A DNA stretch of 64,000 nt. Source: Burhinus oedicnemus (Eukaryota > Chordata > Aves > Charadriiformes > Burhinidae). Shown here piece by piece: positions 1 to 11,300 of the stretch (position 1 is its first letter; each line of letters begins with the position of its first letter). Location: positions 587,988-651,987 of the forward strand of contig VFFE01006710.1 in the NCBI GenBank assembly GCA_008921705.1, written 5' to 3'. Below the pieces are notes generated by a model. The model was not told the origin of the DNA and did not search any database. It saw nothing but the letters and a program-made list of their open reading frames with translations. Both the position numbers and the translations under genes were made by a program.

Positions 1-268
1 GCTTGTATATTCTTTTACCATTACTATTATTATTATATCATCGTTCCCATTATTATTATTACTATTATTATTATAATACAATTATTATTGTTATTTTCCT
101 TTTCTGTTATTATTCTATTAAACTGTCTTTATCTCAACCCATAAGGTTGGGGGGGGGGGTCCCCTTTTCCCTCCTTTTCTCCCTCTTCTCCCTACCCTTC
201 TAGGTGGGGAAGGGGGAGTGAGCGAGCAGGTGCGCAGTCCTAGTTGCTGGCTGGGGTTAAACCACAAC
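1..268 (+). mobile_element. 3' part of an avian endogenous retroviral LTR (truncated by the window edge)
   Basis: The stretch runs from an ATT/TTA-rich tract through 'ctgtctttatctcaaccca', a pyrimidine-rich segment and 'gagtgagcgagcaggtg' to 'ctggctggggttaaaccac'. This order of blocks matches my knowledge of the 3' half of LTRs common in bird genomes. No retroviral coding sequence follows on the right, so it is either a solo LTR or the right-hand LTR of an element lying to the left. The family is not assigned, and the exact right end (about 268) is inferred from the usual 'ttaaaccacgaca'-like terminus. Confidence 0.6.
15..110. repeat. (ATT)n-like imperfect microsatellite
   Basis: ATT/TTA trinucleotides dominate this stretch, with a few interruptions (for example 'atcatcgttccc'). 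It sits inside the LTR remnant, where such A/T trinucleotide tracts are usual, and is probably part of that element. Confidence 0.8.
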
Positions 269-269
269 A

Positions 270-1600
270 CTAAACCCTAAATTTGTATTTAGTTTTGAAG
301 CTTAATGCTTCTATTCTGAAGCATTTTAGTTGAAGAAGGGCTTGTATGTCTGAAAGCTTAGAAGACTGTTACACAAAGACGGAGGAAAATTTGAGAAATG
401 CCTAGCACATTGGTGGTAACAAACAGGTATAATATAAACTGAAGTTAAGCCTACAATCTAGAATAGGATGGAGATGAGTCTTCTGTGCCCTCAACCGGTA
501 ATACACCATTCTTTCTGTTATGATATTTATTACAAATAACAGCTCTTTTCTCACCAGTTCAGCTTTGTAGGTACTAAGGACTGGAGGAACTGCTGGTCCA
601 GAAGACACCAGTGTTTTCTACAGCCATATAAATTTCAGCATTACTCCATCTATTTTGATGACACCACCAATTTCACTACAGCATTACCATCACCAGGGCT
701 ATGGGCAGTAATACCACTGCAGTTTCTCATGGAGCACTGAAATGAGGTAGATGTGTATACCTCGTCACTGTTTCCTAAACCTGTTTCCTCTATGTTCTTC
801 TCTGCATCAGCAAAGACTCTAAAGTACTGATACTGCATGGAAAAAGTCCATTTCAGGAACACGGTATTCGGCTCCTGGCGACAACCAGCTTTTTGCAGAT
901 ATGGCAAATGACAACAGAGATGATCATCAGGATAAGACAGACAAATATTCAAAGCTTCTGAGGTTGAAGTAGTAAGCTTCCCCCTCCTCTCTGTTCTCAT
1001 TTCTTTTTCAGAGGTCCCAGCTCCATGGATAGAGACAGTATCATCATATGCGCAACTGGGCATCTCTGTTGACTGTTAACTTGGTTTCCCCTGAGCACTT
1101 TTGGCATGACTGTTGAGAAACACAACCTATCTTTCACAATTGCCATGTTGGATCTGGCTGTAGGAAGAATCATTTTGTAGTCACAGGGATCCAGGAAATA
1201 CCAGTCCTTGAGGGTGAATGTCCTCAAATGGACAGAAGAGCTCAAACAAAGGAGTTTGTGGGCTAATACTACCATAGGGTCTACATGAGAGGACTGCATA
1301 TGGATGCTTGATTTAACTAGGAGATCTGCCTGGACAGGTTGTGGTTTTACAGGCTGCTGACTGTTACTTATTTCACAGGTCCCACCTTTGCTCAAGGAGA
1401 CCTTTCCAGCACAACCCTTATTTTTGGAATTACAGTTGTTAGCAAGCAGGATTGTACCCGACTGTCCCCATTTGGCCCAGGGCTGGATGCGCAGCCTGAA
1501 GGTGGAAGCTCCCTCCTCTCTCACGAGAAAACTTGGATGAAAACCGAGGATCCAGATTAGGAAGCTGAAATGGGGGGCAGGGGTGGCTGTTCGTGCCATG
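270..1600. other. Upstream flank of ASPG; no proven gene
   Basis: Moderate-GC single-copy-looking DNA between the LTR remnant and the CpG-rich promoter. No ASPG exon or recognisable neighbour gene (RD3L or TDRD9, expected on this side from the human order) could be read. Two overlapping minus-strand ORFs of 200 codons (997-1599) and 137 codons (650-1063) are present and are discussed as a finding. I saw no convincing splice structure or homology for them. Confidence 0.6.
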
Positions 1601-2109
1601 CTGCCTGCTTTTGGAGACGCTTGGTGAGAATGAGTCCCCTCAGAGGACAGGTAAGATCAGGAAGTTCCCGCCTTCTTCCTCAAGAGCTTTCTGGAAAAAA
1701 AGCGGGGACGACGCAGGTCTTCTCGCGGGGGGTGACCCCGAGCCTTGTTTACCCCCTTCTCCTTTCCGGGCCAAAAAATCACCGCTGCTCTTTGGTTCTC
1801 CTTCAAGCATGGAGGACCTTGACGCTTCCACCCGGGGGCCGGTGCTGCCCCGCGGCCGCAGCGGCGCAAAGTACACGGGGTGGTGCCGCAGGCTGGCGGC
1901 GGTGCCGGTGCTCGCCCCGGCGCTGCTCCCCTCTCCCTCACGGCCGCCCGCAGCCCTCGAGCTCCGGCCGCCGCCTCCTCGCGGCCCGCTCCGGAGGGCG
2001 GGTATGGCGGCTCTCCCCGCCTCTGCTGGGCAGCGCCACGGCGCGGGCAGGCCCCACCCCGCTGCCTGCCCGGCCGGCGGGGCGGGAAGGGGCGGCCCTG
2101 CAGCCGCCC

Positions 2110-2114
2110 TATAA
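2110..2114 (+). promoter_or_regulatory. ASPG: TATA-like element upstream of ASPG exon 1
   Basis: 'cctataactcc' gives a TATAA core about 50 bp upstream of the ASPG start codon, isolated within GC-rich DNA. If used, transcription would start near 2140 with a 5' UTR of about 20-25 nt. CpG-island promoters often lack TATA boxes, so this may be incidental. Confidence 0.35.
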
Positions 2115-2162
2115 CTCCCCTTTCGCCGGGCGGCTAGGAGGTAGCGGTTCCTCAGGAGCGGG

Positions 2163-2346
2163 ATGGAGGCAGCGGCGGCGGGGCAGCACCCTGCGGGGCC
2201 GCGCTCTCTGGGCAGAGCCCTGGCCGGCAGCCGACCCCAGGAGCGCCCCGGCTGCCCCAAGGCCTCCGCCGGCGGCTCGAAGGCCGAGGCACGGGTGCTG
2301 GTCATCAACACGGGCGGCACCATCGGCATGGTGCAGGACGTCAAGG
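2163..2346 (+). CDS. ASPG: ASPG exon 1 (start codon; residues 1-61 and first base of 62)
   Basis: The ATG at 2163 has G at -3 and G at +4, and the frame upstream closes with a stop at 2112-2114, so this is the only ATG before the catalytic motif. The first 43 residues are rich in Ala, Gly, Pro and Arg. Then [14 protein letters not shown] gives the first asparaginase signature with the nucleophile Thr53. The exon ends AAG-G before the donor GTGAGG, a phase 1 intron. The N-terminal tail is about 30 residues longer than I recall for human ASPG. Confidence 0.93.
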
Positions 2347-5300
2347 GTGAGGGGGCTCCGGGGGGGAGCGGGGCGGCGGAGGCGGGCTCCCCCTCAGGGC
2401 ACGCTGCGAAACCGGCCGGGTGTGGGGTGCTGGCGGGGCGCTGGGCCGGGGGATGCGCCGCTTGGCGAGCGGAGGCTTGAGGGCTGCCGCTTCCTTAGCT
2501 GCCAGCCGTGCTCCGTGGCCGCTCGCCCTGGCTCGCTTCATGGTTCAGCATCCCCGGGTTTCTCCGAACTGGTACGAGCAGCGGCAGAAGGGCGTGCGCC
2601 TTCCTCTAATCCCCTCTCCCTACCAGCTGGTTATTTCGGTAGCTTAGTTGATGGGCATCCTTCTGAGAAGGGAGCCTCACAGCTAGTTACGGCAGGTTTT
2701 TGGCAGAGGACAGCGTGTTTCCTGAAGTAGGAGTCTTTTCTCCCCTCCTTCGCGCACTGAAAATGAAACCAGCTTAGTTGTGCCAGTCATGCAGGTTTTT
2801 TGTTTGTTTGGTTTTTGTTGGCTTATTTTTGGTTTGGTTTTTCTTTTAGCCCCAAAAGAGCCACTGTCCCACGCTACCTGGAGAGCACGTGCCTCACATT
2901 CCCCCTGGGAAGAGCGTGGGCTGTTGGGGGTGGTGGCCAGGTCAAGGATTTTTCAAGTGGTGACCTGACAGACACAGCTGATGCAAGTGTGGCAGCGCAC
3001 ATGCTGCCAAGTGTCATGACGAGCGAGATCAGATGCAGCATCTGTGCTCACCTGCCTCTGGGCAGGCTTCTGCTGCTCTCCTACCAGCTGTTGACTTCCT
3101 TCAAGAAATCATTGAAGGGTTCTGCTTTACCTTACCAAGGGAGGGTGAGACGTTGATGAAAAGGCTAGACGTGCCAGACCCCCTCCCACTAGCTGAAAAA
3201 TGTTTAAATCCAAAATTGAACTCTGAGATGCCTCAGTATACTGCCTGCATTTTACCTGAAAGCTTCTTAGGTACCTACAGGTATATGCTGTGTGTTTTCA
3301 GATGCCCCTAAATGTCAGCAGGTAGGTGTCTAAACTCACCTAACACACCCACCCCCGGGCCCCCAGTCCAGAAGCTGCTTGGAGTGGCACCTGAGCACCA
3401 CTAGACCCTCACTCAGTAGGCACAGATCCCAAGGGATGTTAGAAGCATCAGCTGACTAATGTGTCCAGGGAAAAGACAAGATTTCAGCCAGGTCTGACTT
3501 GCTGCAGGGCTATGTGTTCACCAGCGTTAGTATAAAGAGAAAGAGGGTAATGTACAGGGTGGGGGAGAGAGGGAGGCAGTCCAGTTTTGATGAAAGTCTA
3601 TTCAGTTTTGTTCCTCCTTCACTTGGGAGGCAGTGAAGCATCCCAGGGCTTCCCAAGCCTGTGTCTGTCTAGGTTCAGAAGCATGGGTACTTGTGTTTCC
3701 TACTACAGAATTACAAGCCCCTGCCTGAAAATACCATCACAGTTACTCATTTGTGGGATTAAAACACTTGGGACTTCACCTCGGAGCTTCCTAGACTAGA
3801 TTTTTTTTTCTAATACATATATCTCCTTCTCAGAAGATGGGAAGATGTCTTTATTGTTGTAGGGAAGATGCTTTAAGGGGTTGTTCTGCTTTGTTTTTTA
3901 TAGCTGTCATCAGTGTTTAATCTATCAAAGTTGTAAAAAAAAAAAAAAAAGTCTGTATTTCAAATGACATGCGGTGACTTTCCTGTCTGTCTGTATTTTT
4001 TGTACTAAAATATTATCCTACTTCTATTGTTTCAGCTTCCCAAGCACCTTTTTTTAAGCAAATAAAATCATGTCTCATTCTTTTATAAATGAACTCCATA
4101 ACCTCTGCTCCTCTTGTATGCCTTTTTTTTCCCCCTTTTGCTTAACAAGTGTCAATCATTAAAGCATGTGCAAACAATCTAACAGTTATGATCCAATGAT
4201 GCTGACTTACTACATCCTGGTGAGGGTTTCAACCTGCTTTTCATACACGGATCTAACAGCAGAGCAGCCAGAGCACCTGTTTCAGAATATTTGGCAGTCT
4301 TTAGTGTTCAGACAGAAGCTGATGAAAGAGCATGGGAAAGGCAGCATGCTTCAAAGTAAAAAGCAATAGATGCTCATTTCTTTTATTAATCAATGGATAG
4401 AAAGTGCCTGTTTACCTAGAAGCATTTTGTTTCAAGTGAGGTGAACAGAAGTAGCTTCCTTGAGCTTTCAGAGCAGCAACTGCTCAAAGTGAAGGGATCA
4501 AGTTAGGTTTCTACCTAACTAATTTCTGTCCAGGCTTACACGCTTTTCTATGGCCTTTCTAGTTGCTTGGAGAACGTGGGTTTCATTTTTAAAATCAGAC
4601 AGTTTTGATAGGCCTAATGTGTTCTGCAAACGAATGTGTTCCTGTGGAGAACTGCCCCCACATACAAGACATACAATCAATCACATTCCCTGGGCTCATT
4701 GTGCATGCATGGAGCAATTATTTATCATCATGATACCTGACTGTAAACCTCCTGCAGAGGTTCTGCAGTTGACCTGTGCATGTGTGGCAACTCCAGCATG
4801 TGTTGGACCTCCTGCACACCTACAGGTTACGTGTGCAGAAGACATTTTCAGAGGATGGATAGTCTGTTTCTGTTTGTGAGACTTAGGTGACAACCAGACT
4901 CAGTTGCAGACTCTCTCAGTATTCATGTTTTTGCTGTCAAATAAGCCATTGCAGTACACTTTTAAAATTTCTTCCTTCTACTTCCTCTTACTTATTTCCT
5001 ACAACAGCCTTTTTTGGCTTATCAGTAGCTCATTACAGAAAGAGAATCTTACTGCCACTCCTTAGTGAGGTTACTGTGATACTAATCTTTGCATCAAGTG
5101 TGTGCTCATGTTCCTCCTGGCTGGTGCTTTCAGGAAGATCCTTTCTTCGGGCTTGTGGGCTGGATCCCTTTCCTAGCTTTCACCTGAAATATTAAGGGAA
5201 AAAACCCCACCCAACAAATACGAGTAGAACTAATCTAAATCGCCTCAGAAAGATTGCTGATCTTGCAATAGAGTCTGCCTGGGTAACTTAGTTAATTATC

Positions 5301-8300
5301 TGTATTTTGTAGACGTAGTAAACTGCCAAAGGGCTGGCTGCTGTAGTGCAAACCTTTTTCTGTTTGAAACCTATGCACCTCACTTCTGAAAGCCCCAAGT
5401 ACTACAGCTGCAGAAATGAATATTTTGGAGAATGCTTTCTGCTTCTCTGCAAAACGTAGTCGTTACGTTTGGGATCTGGCACCGCAGATGTACGTGTCAT
5501 TTGTATTGATATTCCTATAGGTAAAAACTGGTTTAGCGAAGTCCTTTGTATTCCTCAGCATGCAGAGTTTGTTAGGATCAGGGATGATGACTTCAGCATG
5601 CTGATGTACAGTATGCTCCTTCTCCCCAGCGTCTGTGGTTGCTTGGGTGCAGAGTCCCACTGATACAGCTGCATCAGATTTTTCCAGTTCCCTGTTCTCT
5701 GCTGCAGCACAGATTATAGGATATCTTGATTGGCAAGTAGCCATCACTGTGTTATCTATAGCACCAGAGTGAAAAGCAGAGTCCTCCACTGTAGATGTGA
5801 CAGAACCACGCTTGTTCTCCTCAGCCACAGTTGCTTGTTTGCTGTTCTGCCTTTGTCCATCTGCTTTGTGATGCCGGGGTTGGCCAGCTAAAGAGGGAAA
5901 GGACAGAAGTTGATGAGAGCTATTTGTGCAAGTTGCACAGCCTGCCTCTTCTCTGCAGGGGTGAAGTTGCTTCAAATACTTGGTTAACAAGCTTGGCTCA
6001 CAAAAGATGTTTTCCATGCATAATAAAGTAGAAGTGTTCTTAAAACAGTTGCACTTGAGTTCCCCTGTGTTTGCTTCTCAAAGCCATAAAGCAGAAAACA
6101 CTGCTATACGTGGATGCATTTAGGGGACTGCATAGGTTGTAAGTGGGTTGTCTTGGATGGATCTGCAGAATGTCTTAAAAAAAAGGTTTTAAATTCAGTG
6201 CAAGCAATTAGAGAAGAATCCTGACAGATTTGTGACTGAGGTGGGGAACTGCCATTTATAGAGAATGGATTTAAGAATATTAATGTACATTGGCTCTCTG
6301 GTTCCTGGGGCAAATACAAAAAATAAACAGTCTATTCCACTGTCAATATTCAGAGCAAGATGAGCATTGGACAAACAGAAGAATAATCACAAAAGACCCA
6401 GAAAACACTTGAAACTAGGCTGCACTTCAGAGCCAAAATGACTCTATGCCCAAGTGCAGCAGAAGTGGCCATTTGTGACTAAGCTAGGAACATCCTTAAT
6501 AGGAAAAGCAGGGATTATAGCCGAATGAACAAAACGTCCAAAGCTTGAAAGCGTGTTAAGTATATTTTGTAAAACGAAGTATTCTGGCAGGAATCCGAAC
6601 AAATCCACTCAAATGCTGTTGCTGTCCTGTGAGAAAGTTGGCTATGAAGGGGCCTGCTACTTCATTTAAGGCAAGCCAGGAGTGAGATTAGGGAGTTCTT
6701 AAGGATGTTTCCATCAGTTTGGAAAGTAAATGGAAAAAGATAGAAAGACTATTTAAAATACTTTCTGTGTTTTGGAGTATTTTAAATAAATGTTGCTGTT
6801 TGAAGGTGAAACAAAAAAAATCCAACAACAGATGCTAACTTGGATGAGAATTGCTTTTAAACAAACAGAAGAACTAGGAAGTAGGAGAGATTTACCTGGC
6901 CTTAAACTAGGATAACTAGAACTAGCAGTAGAATAATGTGGTTTGAGAGTTTGTTTGCTATCTGAACAGGTGATACAAAACATTCACTGAACTGAACAGT
7001 AACGTCAGTAGAATCTTGAATTCCAGAAGGCTGTACCTCTGATGGAAGTTCCTTGAACGAAAAATATCTCAAAAAGTCCGACTTAAGAAAAACAAGGTGG
7101 CTTCTGACTCTGGACACCAGGACTGTTGCTGACCTTCCTGAAACAGGGTATTTACTGGGAGATGAGTATCAGGTTAGATTCACAAATAAACTCAGTTTCA
7201 TGATGCTGAGGATTGTAACATCAAAAATTTAGATGCCTTTCTGTGTAACAGAGAATGGCATGTGGATTCCCTTTGAAATGCCTGGTTGCAACCAGGACAA
7301 CTGCAGATCCAGCAAACACTAAATGAACTTAAGCCCAAACGGTTTTAGGGCTCCTGCCACAAAGAGAAACACAACATCACAGACAGGGAGAAGGTGAACA
7401 GAGCTTAAGATGCATCCACACTTTCTACTTTTTCTATTGAGCAGCTTGTGCACCTTCTCTACCTGTTGTCAATTGAGATGTTCAGTCCTAAACCTGCTGG
7501 TGGCAAGTACCTATTGAAGACAGAGTCATTAGAGCACTTAGTTAAGACTCTTATGGGAAGCTGAGGTTTCTCCATCTTTGTGTTTGTATATATATACAGA
7601 TCTTTGTCTATATCTGTCAATACTCAATACCTACTGTGAGGTTTGTTTTAGCTTTCTCTTGTTTTTTTTTCCCCTCTATGGAAATGCTATTGTCATTGAC
7701 AGCGAGGCATAACATGCAGCTTTCCAATACAGTCGTACTAGTACCTTGCTGTTTGCGCCAATACTGCTGCAGGCTAAGAAGCTTAGGTAAAAATATCACA
7801 ACTTTATAGGACAAAATAATTCTCAGTGTTTTGTAAGTCTTCTGCCACTAGGTAGAGAATAGCTATGGCAAATGTAAAAGAGAATGGTAGCTTTTTGCTA
7901 CAGTTGCAAAAATTGGCTTCCTGCCCCTACTGCTGATTGGTATTTGCACACAAGCAACAAGTAAAAATAGGTGAAGCATAAACAGTTGATATGGAAGAGA
8001 TCTGTAATATTATTTCTCTTAAATAAAGGATTTATTTATTTCAGGTCAAGAAAAGAATAACTGCATGGAGATTTATTGGCTGTATTTGGTTTTCACATTC
8101 TTAAACTGGCAATAGACTTTAATTTGGAAGGACAGATAAGCAGCTGCATAACTTGACTTCTTCCCTCCTTACTGTACCACTTGCTTCCTTCCATCCCTGC
8201 TCCTTTACTTACTTCCTTTATTTTTTATTTTTAAGGACTTGCTCCTGAGGCCAATAAATTAGTAAGCAGCTTGAAAACGATGCCGATGCTGCATGATGAG

Positions 8301-11300
8301 GCATATGTCCAGGAAACAAAACGGAACAACTTCCATGAATTTCCAGATAACACATTAGTGCTCCCGTAAGTACATTTTCTTTGAGGAGAGGGGGGGTTAG
8401 AAAGTATCTTGTTAATTTTCAGATAATCACATCTCCAAAAATTTAATGTGAAGAATCCATTGTGACATTAGCAAAAATGCTTATATTGACTTAAAAGGAA
8501 AAAGCCTACCATGTCTGGCACGATAGAAAATGTCTGTTTGATATATTTGCAATGAAATGTCTTACAACTGCTTGAGAAATAACTTTTAAATTAGGCAACA
8601 AGTAACCATTCTGGGCAGCTTAGTCCTGCATCTTTTTCTTGTTTTGGATATTCATTTCTTACTGTGCAAACATACAGTTATTCTATAGAAACTAAGAAAA
8701 CTGTAGATACAGCTCTGTGTGGATTATCTTCAGCATATGTCTGAAAAAGTAGCATCTAATTGATGCATCTGTGAATAGGCCTCATGCTTTAATTCTGCAG
8801 GCCTTCTGTTCTTAAAAAACCCTAAAAGCTGATTGTCTTTGCCAAATTTATGCAACATTATGATAATAAGCAATGGGCTTATAATTAATCTGCATTGCTT
8901 CTTAACTGTTGGGCAATGATTAATAAGCTTACAGGTTTTATTTAGAGGGCAGTATGCTAATTTGAGATACTCCCCAGTTGTGATGAATGACTGTACCCCT
9001 GTAAACATGTTAACTTTGCACAAAGGATGATTTTACACAGGCATTTAAAAATAAATGGGACTATAGCTGTTTTACTATAAAAGTAAAAATAGATATTCTT
9101 TAATCTTTAAGGAGAAAATAAGGACATACAAAAAAAGTAAGATTTATTAATTTATTTCTATTTTGTATTGAGGTTTCTGTGTAAAGCTTTTAAAAGTAAC
9201 CACTTGAAAGGCAAATGGCAGGAAAAGGGGTAAAGGGAAGAGAAATGGACTTCCAGTGGAGTAGTATTGATGTGAACATACAGTTTGTGTTAAATATGAT
9301 GGTTATACTAAGAAAAATGGAGCTCCGTTACAATACTGTGCTTGTAACTGAACAACTTTTAAATACTTCAAGGGATTTGAAATAGAACAAAACTACACTA
9401 ATATACCTAGTTGAGTCCTAAATATACTTCTCCTGACATATCTTTTCCATGAAGAACAGAAAAGCTTAAAACAATCATTCACATCAAAACCTGAGGTTTA
9501 AAAAACAATCTTGTCTTGTTTTTCTGGCACTGCTGAGTGCTGTTTCTGGAGGTTAGTCATGGCAATTTGCCATTTTCTCTTTTGTGCTAGCCAAGTGATA
9601 TTTTAACTAGGCAGTTGAGAAATATTGTGAGTTTCTGAGGGGAGAAAATAGGAGTATTTTGTGAACTTTGTGTATCTGTGTGATAACCTCGACAAAAGAA
9701 GAACGATATGATCTCTTTTTAGAGAGAGGCATCAAAAGTCGTAGACAAGGCTGGTCTCTGGTGTTGGTATGTTGTGTTTTATTTAAACAGCACATCCTCA
9801 GGGGAGCTTTCTTTTCACAGATTTTCAGCTGGCTTCCAAAGTTACTCTTAGCATGTGTAAATGTGGTACCCAACAAGGCAATTTTTTATATGAAGTCTAA
9901 CTTCTTAGGTACAGTATGTCAGTTGGTTATGAATGAAAACGGCACATTGTTTAAATGCTCTCTCTGCTGTACGCAACTGCCTTACAGGCCTCATAAGGGG
10001 AGTGGGTCTGCAGATTTTATTAGCTGATGAATTGATAATTGACTCTTGGTTTTGCATATTTTATATTGCTGTAAATATACACAAGAATAGCAAGTGGGAA
10101 CAAAACACTATTGCAAGTGCCGAGGGAAGGTAATCTAGTTTTCTGTGCTCTGAGCACCTTATTTTGGGAACTTTTACGCATCCATGCCGTATCCTGGTCT
10201 TTTCTATAGCCTTTGACTGTCTTCCATGTTGAAGTATCTATCACAGTTACAGCTGGCAAAGGACTTTCCATCATCCTCAGGCAGTGGAAGAGCATTGAGA
10301 ACACTCTGAAGATGGTCCTGTTACACATGCTCCGGATGGCTCTGCCTGTAAGAGCGAGTAGGAAGGGTAGAGCTGGCCCACTAGCAGTTCTTCTTTGTTA
10401 GCTGCTTGTTAGCCGCTGCATTGCTAAATAGGAACATATTCCAGCTAACATAAGAATAGGTGAAAACGGTGGGTATTCTGTCCTCTTCCAAGCTTCAGAA
10501 AGGTAGCAGAGAATATTTGTAGTAGGGTTCTTTTGTTACCCGAAATCTTAACTGCCAAGTTGAATTTATATGCAGTTGACTTTATTCTGAGAGGTTAGAA
10601 AGTGGAGAAACGAGCATGTTTTGTAGGGTAAAACACATGCTCTGTATGCAGCCCATTTGGCTGGCAGATCAAAGGTCTTTAAAGAATCAGATTTCTTGAG
10701 ATAGGCAGGTGGAGAAAGGGAGACCTGTGGTCCTTGGAGGCAGGGAGAGCAGACAGCATGCTAAGAGCTAGGACAGTCCCACTGTGATTCCATAGCCATC
10801 ATCGCCTTTGGTAAGTCCCCTCCAAATCTGGGATCATATACTTTTGTAAGATGTTTGAGTGTCTAGACACTTCTTAATCTTTGGTCTCCATCTGCTGGGC
10901 TACACACTGCATGATGTTTGAAAGTGTTATATTCCTCAGCCCCACAGTTACTTTATCCTATTGCTTGACTGTTCATTTTTGTTTTCTTTTTTTTTTTCCC
11001 CTTGCATAGTTGCTTTGTCTTGTTTTTATTGTACTTAGAGCAGTCTTTTCCCAGCTGTCAAGGTTGCACTTGTTCAGTAGCCAATAATCGATCGCCAGTG
11101 AGTTGTTTATATTCCTGAAGCCTCTGTTTTCAACCTATGCCACTATTTTAAGAACTTCGCTGTTATCACATGCTTGAACTTCACATCATAACAAAAGACG
11201 TCTGGTACCATAAAGCAAACTTTCATAACAAGGTTACAACAGGTCTAATAGGCTGGGGTTTTACAAAGTTAGCCTATTACTAGCAAAGGCAACAGTTTAC

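Larger units (their letters stand above)
1620..2580 (+). promoter_or_regulatory. ASPG: CpG-rich promoter region of ASPG
   Basis: GC content rises sharply from about 1800 and many CpG dinucleotides cluster through exon 1 and the first part of intron 1, the pattern of a CpG-island promoter. The ASPG start codon lies inside it. The minus strand and other frames are open for long distances here (for example 1640-2344 minus and 1570-2730 plus), which is expected from GC-rich composition and is not evidence of extra genes. Confidence 0.75.

Noticed and set aside
1640..2344. 234-codon minus-strand ORF over ASPG exon 1
   Set aside because: Shadow of exon 1 in GC-rich DNA; Pro/Ala/Arg/Gly-rich translation without any motif.
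1570..2730. 386-codon plus-strand ORF across the CpG-rich region
   Set aside because: It overlaps ASPG exon 1 in another frame and owes its length to GC-rich, stop-poor composition. The ASPG frame carries the conserved TGGTIG motif.
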